Assembly: GCA_020746875.1 (NCBI GenBank)
Contig: JAGTJL010000004.1
Span: forward strand, 2,728,001 to 2,792,000
Direction: 5' to 3'
Length of the DNA stretch: 64,000 nucleotides
From: Rhexocercosporidium sp. MPI-PUGE-AT-0058
Lineage: Eukaryota; Ascomycota; Leotiomycetes; Helotiales
The position numbers were made by a program, and so were the translations under genes. This document shows, in pieces, positions 47,717-59,499 of this stretch. The notes beneath the pieces are model-generated. The model saw only the letters and a list, made by a program, of their open reading frames with translations, was not told the DNA's origin and ran no database searches. Numbering within the stretch: position 1 is the first letter of the stretch; every line of letters starts with the position of its first letter.

Positions 47717-49856
47717 TTTGGAGGGTGGATTTTTCGCTGTCTCCAGAGAGGTGATTGATCGATCGAACGAAAGAACTTGGAATTGAAAATCAAACTGTGA
47801 ATTTGCGGTTTTTGTTTCGCTAGTCAAGAGCGCGAGAATCCAAAAATTATAATACATTTTCATTGCGACAGACCGTTAATATATACATCTCATCTCTCCT
47901 CCTTCGTCCTTGCGACCACTCAGTGTCTCATCCTTGTTGGAGATCTTGCAGGCTGGACCGGGAGCGGCTAGAATGTGTATCTGCGTCACTTGAAACGAGG
48001 CCAAGGATTCGCTTCGCTAAGCTTTTGTTGTTTCGTTTGTTTGATGTTTGATAGGGGAGAGGGATTAAGCATTGATAGGATAGGTGCTAGGATTAGTGCG
48101 AGTGGGAGGGAGTGCGAAAAAGAGTAGTAGTACGGAATATGGTTGTGGTTGTGGTCTGATCGCTCGGGTCTGACCGTTTAGACTAGAGGGAATTCGCTCA
48201 GGTTGCCATAGAGTATTTTTAATGGTTGATTTGAGAGTCATAAGTAGTGAAGATTTCCACCCAAAAGAATTGATTGAATTGAATTAAACTTAGACGTGTA
48301 TGAGTCTAGAGATGAGCGAAATCATAAAGTTACCGATCCGAAAAACAGCCTTTGGAATAACCCGATGCATCACCTTTCTTCCCGCGAGTACTACCACCTC
48401 ACGGATCAGCACCTCAGATCTTCATTTAGCCCAATATACCGTGATTTGAAGTAGTGTGTCATCGCACACGTTTAACATTCGGCTTATCAGTCGATTGAAC
48501 ACTGGACTTGGAAACCTCCAGCCTTGGCCCCATGTACCGTGAGAGTTTTGCATATGAAGAAGAAAACAAATACAGGCGTATTAGCAATCAATCAAAAATT
48601 GGATCAAACAATAATATTCGGAGACTGGATCATTCCGCCAAGTCCATCAACTTCAGCTGACAATGAAATATCGGATCCAATGGGGAGCAAATCAATCTAT
48701 TTTGAAGAACAAGGTCTCCGAAGAGAGAATGACTCTATCCCGGAATTTCACCGTTATCCTCCAAATCGCGCTCATCATCTGTATCAGCGCCATTATTGCG
48801 GACCTAGCAGGTGGCTTGACAAGTCGAGTATCGGAGTGGAGTGTGGAGGTCAAAGGAGATAGAAAGACTTTTGGTAATACGACAACGATGATAGAGGGCA
48901 ACCATGGAAGAGGTACAGATCATGATGGGTGATTCGAAGGTCCGGATTATGAAAGGTGTAGGAGGAAGGAGGATTGTTGGGGGCAGGAGGTACGAGTTAC
49001 GACCGTGACGAAGGGACAGCCAAATCTGAGAAGCAAATATCCGATGCGAATGGGTAGTACTTGAGTATGCGAAATGGTGAATCTAGAACCAAGTCCTCCA
49101 GGACCTATTAATGAAAGGCTAAGAGACGAAGCTGAGAAGCTGGGTGAGGTATGGTATCGCACGACCAGATGACACAGGAAAATTTTATAGGAACCAACAG
49201 TCGTTGATTGTGAGAGCCGCCATGAGATAAGACGATATGGGACAGGCGCACAGTGTAAATTAGGTACGTTAGATCTGAAATCTAACGGGGCATGGGGGGG
49301 GAAATATCAACAGTCATAGAACTCGTAGCAAAAAATGAAGGTAAGGCACTTTTGAAAAGAACGCAGCCTTGCAGACAAGAATCCAGTACTACCAGACACC
49401 AGAGATCACTGGTCAGAGAGTCAGAAACCAAGCATTAATTTTGGTCTTGTTTCGGTTGATGCGGCAAAGCATTGAAATTTCCTCTCACGCTCCTAAGACT
49501 TAGTACGATTCCGATTATGCCATGTTGATTGGGAGAAAAGAGCGAGGAGCATCTGAAATAGATTCTGAGTAGTCAGCAAACCGCTAGCTGCACGCTAACT
49601 AAAAATAACGTCCTCATATGTCTCTTTCTTCCCAACTCGAATCCAACATAATCTCATTCCTCGCCTTTTCATCTTCTTTATGCCCTCAACATCAACGAAC
49701 AACGCCATTGACCACAGCTTTTCGCAGTTGTCAATCGTTGAGACGGGAAGCGCATCGGTAACGCGGCCAGGCTAGTACGAACTCTTGGACATCCTCCAAT
49801 GGCACCCGCGTCACGTGCTCAGTGGTCCTCTTGCCCTCAGACTCCATGTATCGCTT
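47717..49856. other. 2.1 kb gene-poor region with a doubtful small membrane frame
   Basis: No supported gene. One plus-strand frame (48663-48932, 89 codons) contains a single good membrane helix (FTVILQIALIICISAIIADL) but has no family resemblance that I recognise. It could be a short unannotated gene or chance. G-rich DNA lies near 49290-49300. Confidence 0.3.
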
Positions 49857-51897
49857 TCATTGGCCTTCGACAGCATCATTTAGCAGATCGATTCCTTGAA
49901 TAACGAGTGCCTGTGTCAGTTAGTCGTGCCGAACAACGCAGAGGATTTTCGCGAACCTTTTCCAGCTCCAACTCGTGGAGGAGGCGATTCAGACAAAGGT
50001 CCATCTCCTCTCCCTGTTCCCAGATCCATCTGGTGTCAAGAGACTTTGATGCCCGATCTCCATTGGCTGCATATATTCTCCCGAATTTTCTCCCGTACCA
50101 TCCTCTCTTATGGGTGGCGTGTTGTTGGAGGACCCTGGCTCGGTCGGCTCAGTTGTCTGGTCCCATCTCATTGTTTGGCCCAAAAATAGACTGTCCGATA
50201 TGCCCTCCCACCGGGGCCATCTGAAGAGCATGCCAATTGCCTCTATACGAGATTGCTGAGTCGGATTTTCGAACAATCCCGCGAGTCTGGCCGGGTCGAT
50301 GGCGCCCTGGAGGATTGTAAAATAGGAATTCGACCTTGCTCGGAGACCATCAAGAACAGCTTTCGCAAGATAGACGATATCTGCCATGTTCACCCTATCG
50401 CTTTCTAGCGAGATGTCTGTCTGTCCCCCGACAGTGTTCAAAAGTAACACGCAAGATTTGAAGCCTAACCGGAGCAGAGTTGCGTCCAAGCATCTTTCAA
50501 GAAAAGTCGATTGCTGAAGAAGGGATTCGAAAGAGATATTCCATCTGTCTAGCTGAGACTGGTAGTGAAATTTTTCAATCTGGAGGGTCGAAAGATGTAT
50601 GGCACAGTTGGATGTCAGACCATAGATGGAGTCTTCTTTTACATATCCCCCTGGATATTGTTGCATCCTTGGACTTTGTCCTCTGTCTCTGTGTTGTGTG
50701 ACACATCAACGCTATACATCCAATGCAAAAGGCGTCTGATCATGATTTCCAGATACGCTCGCGCAGGCTCGAGGCTTTCAAAACAGACTGGCATGCCCTG
50801 GAGAGTCTCTTCTCCATCGTACATCATCAACCGGTGCTGTTCGACCGTGTTCTTAACGCCAAATGCGCCGCTCTGGATCTCTAAGCCGCCGAAAATTCGG
50901 ATCAAAATGTCGTCGATCACATCCGGAGCCGGTGATGAGAAGCTAGACGATCGATAAATTGTGGATGTATGAGACCTCTGCCAGCTCTCTATCAAAGCCA
51001 GGCCGCTCTCGATCTGCGCGTCTGCTAAGGTGTAGTTTCCATGAGCACCTTCGAAGCAGGCAATAAGCAAGGTGGTAATCAATGTTGTCCTTAGACCCTG
51101 GCGACCTTGACTACTTGCTTCCCTCATCAGCCCAAGGGCCTTGGAATACTCTTTGATCGCGGCTCTATGGTGCGTCCTGCAATCCACCTTGTACTGTCCG
51201 GGTTTCGAGCTCCTCTGTTCCTGAAAAGTTATGCATGACTTTGCAAGAGCTCCAATCGCAATGACTGCAAGTCGGATCGATGGTACACTGCATGCTTGCA
51301 GAATGAATACACGGAACGAGTCCGAGTCGAAGAATGGTGTTACCTGGAAGGATGTCTGGTCTCGGAAAGTGCTGAAGTACAGCATTTCTTCGTCGCTTCC
51401 GAATATCGATGTTATCGTTGCATATGAGATCGATGGTAAAGAGGACGTTCTTGTTCGTAAAGCAACTGCTGGCTTTTGAGAGCCTGCTCTTGGACTCGGT
51501 GTTCTGGATTGACGATTGTAACCATCGCATGCGATGCCGAACTTCAAGCACCGGTTGCAGATCTGAAAGTCAGGGAGAGCAATCGGGATGGAGTACTACG
51601 GACTTACTGGTTTACCTTCGTCACACTTCACTCGACCTGAGTAGCAACATCAGTACTTGGTCGAAGAATTCTCTCCTAGCTGTCTAGCGTTTTGATCGAG
51701 CTTGTAGCTGCGATTGTCCCGCCACAGCTTCACGGGTATAACTGTTTGGATTACTCACGAATCCTGGAACTAAGTCAGCATTTCTACTGATTCAGCAATC
51801 AATATGCTAGTCCTTACTTGCAAGTTCCGCAGCCTGTGCGAGAATGCTTCCCAGACGATCGGTTCTTCCTCACTGGCGGTCTTGCTGGCTGCTCCAT
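49857..51897 (-). CDS. Zn(II)2Cys6 fungal transcription factor (with 5-nt microexon)
   Basis: Multi-exon gene. The ATG at 51897 gives MEQPARPPVRKNRSSGKHSR, then the zinc cluster spread over four exons: TGCGTCK, a microexon at 51759-51763, RRVKCDEGKP, and ICNRCLKFGIACDGY. Spliced, the cysteines fit CX2CX6CX6CX2CX6C exactly. The large exon carries the fungal-specific regulatory domain: SFRVFILQACSVPSIRLAV, IAIGALAKSCITFQ, HRAAIKEYSKALGLMRE, LLIACFEGAHGNYTLADAQI. A 50-nt intron at 50668-50717 restores the frame into MQQYPGGYVKEDSIYG. Near the end MDLCLNRLLHELELEK is joined by a 46-nt intron (49911-49956) to ALVIQGIDLLNDAVEGQ and the stop. It resembles the factor at 59500-61326 in layout. Binds DNA as a nuclear regulator; targets unknown. 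Confidence 0.85.
51759..51763 (-). other. 5-nt microexon in the zinc cluster
   Basis: Minus-strand GATTC with canonical borders. The upstream 54-nt intron (51764-51817) is GTAAGG...TTCCAG; the downstream 122-nt intron (51637-51758) is GTGAGT...ACTCAG. It supplies the last base of the Lys codon, the whole Ile codon and the first base of Arg (K-I-R). Skipping it destroys the frame inside the DNA-binding domain. Confidence 0.75.
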
Positions 51898-54800
51898 TCT
51901 GAACTTATCTTGGAAGTCAGATCTGCGAGATGTTTGGTACTAAAATGCCAACAGGCTGCCTCGGAATCATAAATGAAACCGGTAAACTTCTGGGGTATTT
52001 GGACTTGCCGAGAATATCGGATGGGCTTTCGCAAGAAACGTCTTCAACGTGCGTTCACGGCGCCCTTAACACAGCCGGAGCTGTGCCACACCAGGAACGT
52101 TGCACTATCGCGATGCGCCTCTGAGATCTCACTACAAGATCGAGCAAAGATACGATGTGCCAAGGTACCAGCTGACTGTTACATCACGTTTAAAGGTATC
52201 TAGAGTTTCAAGCAATGTGCACACTGATCATGCAGTCAGATTTGCTTGACCAGCAGCTACTGGAGAGTCTTTGCCCTACGGCCCCTGAAATCCCTTTTAT
52301 TCCAAATATTGAGTGGCACTAAGCACCTTAAGCGCGGAGAGAGCCTGATGGGTCTCCACCCTATTGGACCCCAACGCGAGAAGCGAGGTCACCGAGCCTT
52401 AACAGCCCATCGTGACGGCTCGCTATGTTGTCTAGATATTTCCACCAGTTCTCAGAAACATTAGCTTAGGTAACCCTTTCTCTTTGCAGGGTCACACGAA
52501 TCTAGTGATCCATTATTGATAGACATGTTCCGTCTTCGATTCCTGCCCCTACGAAAGAACGATCATCCTTTTCGGATTCCATTCTTAAAGGCCCGAGTTC
52601 TGAGCGAGTGCGTGCTGACTAGGTACAGACAGAGACTCCTCGGTCGTATCCAGCGAGGTTGCTGGGATATTCCCCGGCAGGCGTTATTAGCGTTCAAGCC
52701 CAGTACCAATCAGTCTCTTGACCACCTCGACCCAGCGGCTATCTCGACTATGTAAGGCTGAAACTTTATTTCATTCGTTCTAAAGGCGGTAACCACTTTA
52801 CCTGATCTCTCGCAGATGATGGGGCGCGGCACTTGGTAAGTAACGTGCCGAGCGATATGAAATCCAAGTTGTAGCAAACAGAATTTGCTTCCAGGTCTTC
52901 CACTTCAGGCACCTTCCACTTCACCATTCAGTACAAGCTATATTTTCTTCGTGCATCAAGCTAATTTAGCCTGCAGGTACGAGCAGACGAATCATATTTT
53001 ACTTCACGTTAGGCTCTTCCATTAGTGGTGTGGAGAGTTGGGGGCCACGGCCAATACTTCCATCTTAGGCGTGCGGTGTGGCTTTCTGATTAGGCTTTTT
53101 CTTCAGCGGCTTGAACTCTCTGTTGGATACACTGTTATTCATTTTCTTGGGCTTGCTGAGAGCATCAAGCCGTTCTTTACAAGCTGCTAGGTATACGATT
53201 CTGTATGAGCTGAGTACGTAACGTGATGTAAACACAAGCGAGAATGAGCGGTTATGCGGCTTAAGGGCTGTGGTTTTGGGGATTAAGATGTTCAAGCGCT
53301 AATAAGATTGTAATTGGATGTGGATTGAGGGGGGGCTGTAAGGTTTGTTAGCATAGAGATGGACGATATACAGCAGCAGCGTTTGTGTTTTGTGTAATAG
53401 ACATGAATTCTACCGGCTATGGCTTAAGCCATATTCAGGTTAGGGGCTGCCGCAAGACGCTAAAAGGTTTCCTACATACTACAAAGTGTACACACCAACC
53501 TTCGGCCTGGATGGGTTTGAACCCACCTATACATATAGAAGCACATAATTGGCTCTCAGGCTTACGGCATGGTACAATACTTAAATGAGCATGCCAGGGC
53601 GCTCCACACCCAGTCAGCAAGGACCTTTCGCCCCACAAACATTCAACGAAAGCATCTCGGGACCCCGCGTATTGCGGTCCAGGCGGATATCTACTCCCGA
53701 AGCCACAGTTCTCACCGAGTACTCGGGCTCGCTGCTGGAACAGGCCTACTAGCTAACTCGCACAGCCTTACCAGCGTCATTCTGCACGACGAGCACTCTA
53801 TTCATGCACGGCCCGGTGGCATTGTTCTACTTTCGATCAAAGCTTTGCATCGTAATGATGTGCTTAAAGGATAACGAGCGTGTAGGCACGATGCTCGTAC
53901 TGCTCCGCCAGCCTCGGTTACAATTTCTACAGTTAAATAATTATGATTTGCAAACCAGAAGCAAACAAGCAGCGAGGGTCGACATTTTCCCAGTTTCTCA
54001 CTATCTTGAGGGCTACAGACCTATGATATGTCCCAAGCATAGGGTACCGATGGCGTGAGAACATATCGGGCCCATTGTGCTGCTGACGATGCCCTTTGAG
54101 CCAGCAGACATGACTCCGTGCAACGATGAGATCGACAGCAAAGATCTCGAAATAACAGCTTATTCCTCGTCGTGGCGCATATATTACGGGCTGACCAATG
54201 AAGTTGATTTCTTGGTTTTTTTTCAGCTTAGTAGGGATACAAATATCCCGGAGGGCGTTCAAAGTCTCTTTTTCGGTTGTCGATTCTCTCACAGAACATG
54301 CATGCTTGGAAGTTGACCAAACTACCTCGCATCACACCACGCCCAACGCGTGTGAACCCATCAATAATTTTGACTTCTATCAAAAAAGAAATCTTTGGCA
54401 TGAACTAGGGATATACCTAGATTCCTTGGTCGATTCCGAACACTCGATTCGCTGTGGCTTTTAATTATCACGTACGTGCCTACCTCGGACCGCGAACCCA
54501 TTCAGTCTTCGCATGTCCCACAATCGCACTTCGGTAGTTCTCATGTAACGTTGTGATATCTCTTTTATCACGGGTTATTTTATGCCCAAATCGTTTCTTG
54601 CTGCATTGCGATCCATGTCTGGTTAATCTCTCACTCCTTCTTTCTAGCCATGCTGTGGGGTCGAGACAGCCCGCTCAGCGACTTTGAGCTCCTCACAGTT
54701 TGGTTTCCATCAGTACGTACGACTTCCCCTAGGTAACTCAGCTGGAAAGAAGATCTGCTTAGAGTCTAAGACTCACTGATGTGCATGCCGGGAGTCGAGC

Positions 54801-55174
54801 AGCTTCAATGGGTCCCGAGCTACCCTCAGAATTGGACATCACAACTTCGTAAGGGCTGAATGTACTTTGTACCAACGACCCGGCATCAACAATTTCTTGA
54901 ATTGTTGGATTTCACGAGCTCATAGCACGTCTCGCGATCACTCAAATTCTACATGGGTAATAGTGCCTTCTTATCGGTAAGTGCTCGGATGTGATACATG
55001 AGCCACCCCCAAATTTTTGCCGTGTCGCTCTCAATGGATTCAACCCATGCGCGAAGGACAATAGCTCTACGGATGCTTTATTCTCAAATTAGCGTGAGCT
55101 ATCGAATTTCATACAGACATTGACGAGCTCCATCCTTTGACATTCAAAGAAGAACCTGGGTATAAATTTGCCAA
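51898..55174. other. 3.3 kb gene-free interval between regulator and ankyrin gene
   Basis: No intact gene. Several fragments of 60-100 codons exist on both strands (for example minus 53065-53295 and plus 53569-53874) without recognisable motifs. A palindrome tgggtttgaaccca lies at 53512-53525. The interval looks like decayed sequence, but no repeat family could be named. Confidence 0.35.
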
Positions 55175-57907
55175 TCATTGATGGTATCTAACAACATATT
55201 CGTGATCGCGTTCCAGATCATGATATGGCCATCCAAATGCAGCCGTGGCAAGGCAATTAGCACCCCAGTCTTTCTCCTGTGGACAGTTGCTACTCAACAC
55301 AACCTTGACCTCGCCAGCAAGCCGTGTCCAGCTGCCCTCAATATTATGCCGCATCCCTCCCGCATGTCCGTTAGCCCTATGCTGGATTTGAGGAGACATC
55401 TCCGCAATCTCCTTACCCGCTACATGCGCAGAAATTTCTCGGCTGGCTCCCTTGGCCCACAATTCGTCAACAGCTGGATGAGTGTTTTGTTGCCCCTCTT
55501 TGTCGCATACTCAAGCATCGTGTCGCCGCTGAACATTCTTGACGCTGGGTCTGCACCTCGACTCAAGAGGAGGGATACGATCGATGTGCTATTCACGTAT
55601 ATTGCGCGACTCATAGGTAGCTCTCCGTTCGGGCTGCGAGCTTCTGGATTGGCGCCGTGAGCAAGAAGGATGGATACGATTGAGGTGCTGTTTCGTGATA
55701 CGGCTGGAAGTTGTCAGTTATCAGAAAAGTATGCAAACAGTTGCCTCAACAGCTCTGCACCTAGGATTCAGAACATGACTTACCCATATATAGAGGTGTC
55801 TCCCCACTGACAACTTGCAAGTCTGGATTTGCCCCTGCCCCCAACAACAAAGACACAGCCGAAGTATCAGAACGATAAACCGCCCTTTGCAGAGCCGTCT
55901 CTCCAGCAGTATTGCGAGTGTCTGGACTAGCACCCTTCCCGAGCAGAAGAGACAACACAGCAGCATCTCCACGACAAACAGCCTGGAAAACGGGCGACTC
56001 ATTGGATCGACTCTTCTCTTCAGGATCCGCACCTTTTTCCAACAGCAGATGAGTGAGGGATGTACTTCCCCGAACGACAGCTAGATTTAGTAAAGTCTCC
56101 TCTCCCACTGGACTCTTCCCCGCATATGCGCCTTTGCGAAGTAGCAGCTCGGCGATGGTGGTATGTCCCCGATAGACGGCTGTCCAGAGCGGAGTACGGT
56201 GTTTCTCGTCTTCGGTCTCGAGATCGATCTTTTCTTGGTCGAGGAGGACGGCCACGATGCCTTTGTCACCGCGATTGACTGCGATTGACAAGGGCGTTTC
56301 GCCTTTTGCTGTTCGGGGCGAGGTAGAGGCGCCATATTCTAGGAGGAGCTTCACCATTGCAGTTTGGCCTCGGTATATGGCTTGGAAGAAATGTCAGTAC
56401 TTACAGAAACTGGCAATAGTGTAGGTCTGAAGGCACAAAGAGGAATTCTTACATCTACAGAGAGGCGACTCTCCGCCTTTCAATTCCTCCACGTTCACGC
56501 CCCTTTGCAGCAACATCTTCGCGATACTCTTCGCATCGTTCGAAACGGCAATATTTAGCATGCTATCCTTTCCAATCGGCGCAGCATTCGGATTTGCTCC
56601 TGCATCTAGAAGGCATTCGATACAATCTTTCTGCCTTCGACCCACAGCGACATACAGCGGAGTCTCTCCTTTTCCGTTCAGTTCATCTATCCTCACTCTG
56701 CCCGTCTTTACGATAGATTTGACAGCTGCCTTGGCATCGTTCGTCACGGCGATACTCAGCATACTATCCTGTCCAAGCGGTCTCACGTTGGGATTCGCAC
56801 CCGCGTCCAGCAGGACCTCAATACAATCTTTCTGCCGTCTCAGCACAGCTGAATAAAGTGGAGTCTCTCCTTTGGCATTCGGTTCATCAACATCAACTCT
56901 CCTTGTATCAACCAGATACTTCACGATCGTTTTCTTGTCGTTCGAGCAGGCGATATGTAGTGGAGATTCCGCACCAGGCGGTCTCGCATTCGGATCCGCG
57001 CCATATTCCAGTAACAACTGCACGACATCCTTGTCTCCCTTTGAGACTGCTCTGAATAGACTCGTTTCAATCTTCTTGTTCAGCGCTTCGAGATCTTCGC
57101 CACCTTTATCAAGCAATTGCTTGACCTGTGACCTCTTTCCCTTCCCCACAGCTTGATGCAGAAGCGTTTCTTCTGCTTCTGGTGGTGGTCGTTTCTGCAA
57201 AACGGTGCTGATACTCCGTCTCGGTGCAACTGGATCCGTTGGCCCTGTCGCTGGGGGGCCATTGACATTGATGATGATTTGGAGCCCACGAGGAGCAAAG
57301 AAACCTTCATTCCACTGCGAAGAGACAGCTTCAATTCTTACTCTTCTCAACCGCTCCACTTCTCTACCCTGACTCCCTTGCAGGGATGAGATTCCATTAG
57401 AGCTTTCTCCCATCAAAGGGAGCGTCTGATCCCTCGACCTCGAACTCCCTAGTCCCAAACCCTCGACATCAGCCTCCAACTCCACCAAACCCTCCACCTC
57501 CCCCTCCTCTCCTCCCAATACGGCGTCAACAAAAAACTCACAAACGTCTCCCAATCCTGCGCATCCACGCCCCGTCCTAGCCACGTATCGACCGGCTGCG
57601 GAAACGGCAGGTTCTTCGCTCGTACGTCGGCGGGCATGGTCATGTGATGGTAGAATACATTTCGTGGTCGTGCTTGTGGTGGGGTGCGGAGCTCAAAGTA
57701 GGATGATGCGGAGATGAAGCCAGCGCGTTGGAGTTCTTTGAGGGGAATGGTGGTTGTGCCGGGGTAGTTTGGGGGGAGTGCGACAGTATTCTGGTTGGAG
57801 TTCGATGTTAGGGATAGGTTCGTAAGGTAGTTCTGTCGGTGGGGGAATTGATTTGATCCTGATGTGTGGGGATCGCTGGGCGAGTATGGGGGAGGTGCAT
57901 CTGCCAT
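55175..57907 (-). CDS. Long ankyrin-repeat protein
   Basis: The ATG at 57907 gives MADAPPPYSPSDPHTSGSNQ, then NVFYHHMTMPADVRAKNLPF and VDTWLGRGVDAQDWETF, a module often found before ankyrin repeats in fungal proteins. The frame then changes in a purine-rich tract or across an alternative 116-nt intron (57426-57541, GTGAGT...GATCAG). WNEGFFAPRGLQI precedes about 15 ankyrin repeats with the usual core (GETPLYSAVLRRQKDCIEVL, LLDAGANPN, LLLEYGAD). Introns lie near 56390-56455 and 55700-55785. After LLTNCGPREPAEKFLRM a 47-nt intron (about 55376-55422) plausibly leads to a conserved-looking tail with VKVVLSSNCP, KDWGANCLATAAFGWPYHDL and the end YVVRYHQ. It is a scaffold or recognition-type protein; partners unknown. 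No NACHT or HET domain is seen in it. Confidence 0.8.
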
Positions 57908-59499
57908 TTTGGGGCCGTAGTTGCCAGCGAAATAAAAACAAAATAAGCAGTCAGCTTTAAGACTTCGAGGTTTTCTACATTCGATATTCGAAGGTTGCTG
58001 GGTTGAAGTCGGCACACGCTTTTTTTGGTTTGTTTGTTGAGGCTGAGTTTTGATGACGAGGGTTTAGGCAGCAGCTTTGGTCCTTGTCGAAATTGTTGGT
58101 TTGCGTTTGATCCTTGGAGGGTTGGAATAGATAATTGTGAGATGAATCTTGGGATAAATCATATTATTGAGAGTCGCGATCGCGAGAGGATTTCACATTT
58201 AGGAGGTTGGTTGACTTCCGATGATGGTGGCGTGTTTGGGGTGGAGCGGATTGTGAACCCCTCAGCCGAGAAAGGCTTGTTGATTTGCTAGTGCTGGTTG
58301 CTGGTGTGTGCTCTGCGCCAATTATGATCGCACCTTTGGTGAATTGTGGAAACAAAGGTACCAAAGCACTCCCTTGGCTTTGTTTGGAATTCTAAAATGG
58401 TTTGCTCAGCAAGAAGGATAGAGTTCGTGACGTGAATTGAAAGTGGGGTGAACTAGAGCTGGGGAGCAAAGCTATTTCCTTTTGTCGCTTAAACAGGGGT
58501 GTTGATACAAACAAAATTCCACGTCTTCAAAGTCTATATCTAGCAAATTCTGTAGCTGCTAGTGTGAGTTTCATGTGAAGTATACTATGTCGCTGTTTAA
58601 TAGTCCGGCATCAAATTCTTTCCAGTGAACCCAACAAAGTGACTTTTACTTACTAAGTACTTCTCTATATAAATTAAGCATGGTATCGCCATAGGGAACA
58701 AGTCACCAAATAAACTGCAAAAAATAGTGGTATATTGCTTGGCAGTAGATTATAACATACAAAAATCCCCCAACACCAGTAGCAGCATACTAAAACTCAA
58801 GTCACTCGATTGAGTAATTAAACAACCTGAACTCGTAGCTTGTTAATTTTCACGCCTATTTGGGTAGCTGAAATAGCTCCTACACATCTACTCCATGGTA
58901 CTCTTCGGTCTGCTTGTCTATCGTTGAAGCACTTTGAAGAAAGTTGGTTTTATACGTTCGGGCTGGGCTAACAGTGATGAAGCCAGGCATGCTGGTCTTA
59001 CCATTCCAATACGTACAACTCTACTCAACTACTCTGACATTCACTCACCGAGCTATGTTGAGTCTGTAATGCATAGGAGACACTAGGTTTTTATTGTGGT
59101 TGGGTGAATTACGCATAAATTGGACGTGGTTAGTGAATAGAGCGTACGGAAAGGTTTGGTATTCAACTTTGCAAACTGTGATATTTTATGTGATACATGC
59201 TGCGAATTCTCACACACTAGATTCCGTACGCAGTCTGCAATTCGGGTTGGACGCGAAGTGAGACGTGGACGTGTCAACACGGGAGGTAGGAAGAAGCTGT
59301 GCATGGTTATGCTCTAGCCCAGTGAGGTCGCTGATTATTTTGTATTTTGTGCTGGCATTTGTATGTTGCTATCTGTTGTTGTTTGATTACTATGTACTAT
59401 CTCCCACCCGCAACTTCCATGTGTATTCCTCTCGACCATCCCACAGTAACCCTCTCCTCCATCACAAAAGCCCTTCAGTGCCTTAGAGGAGCACCTACC
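57908..59499. other. 1.6 kb intergenic region, nothing recognised
   Basis: Upstream region of the ankyrin gene and 3' end of the second Zn2Cys6 gene. AT-rich around 58600-58850. No gene supported. Confidence 0.4.

Noticed and set aside
50639..50717. Frameshift in the first Zn2Cys6 factor
   Set aside because: A 50-nt intron at 50668-50717 (GTATAG...CCAAG) restores the frame.
53505..53530. tRNA-like T-arm (tgggtttgaaccca)
   Set aside because: It is a simple palindrome; no acceptor stem, D-arm or anticodon arm could be built around it on either strand.
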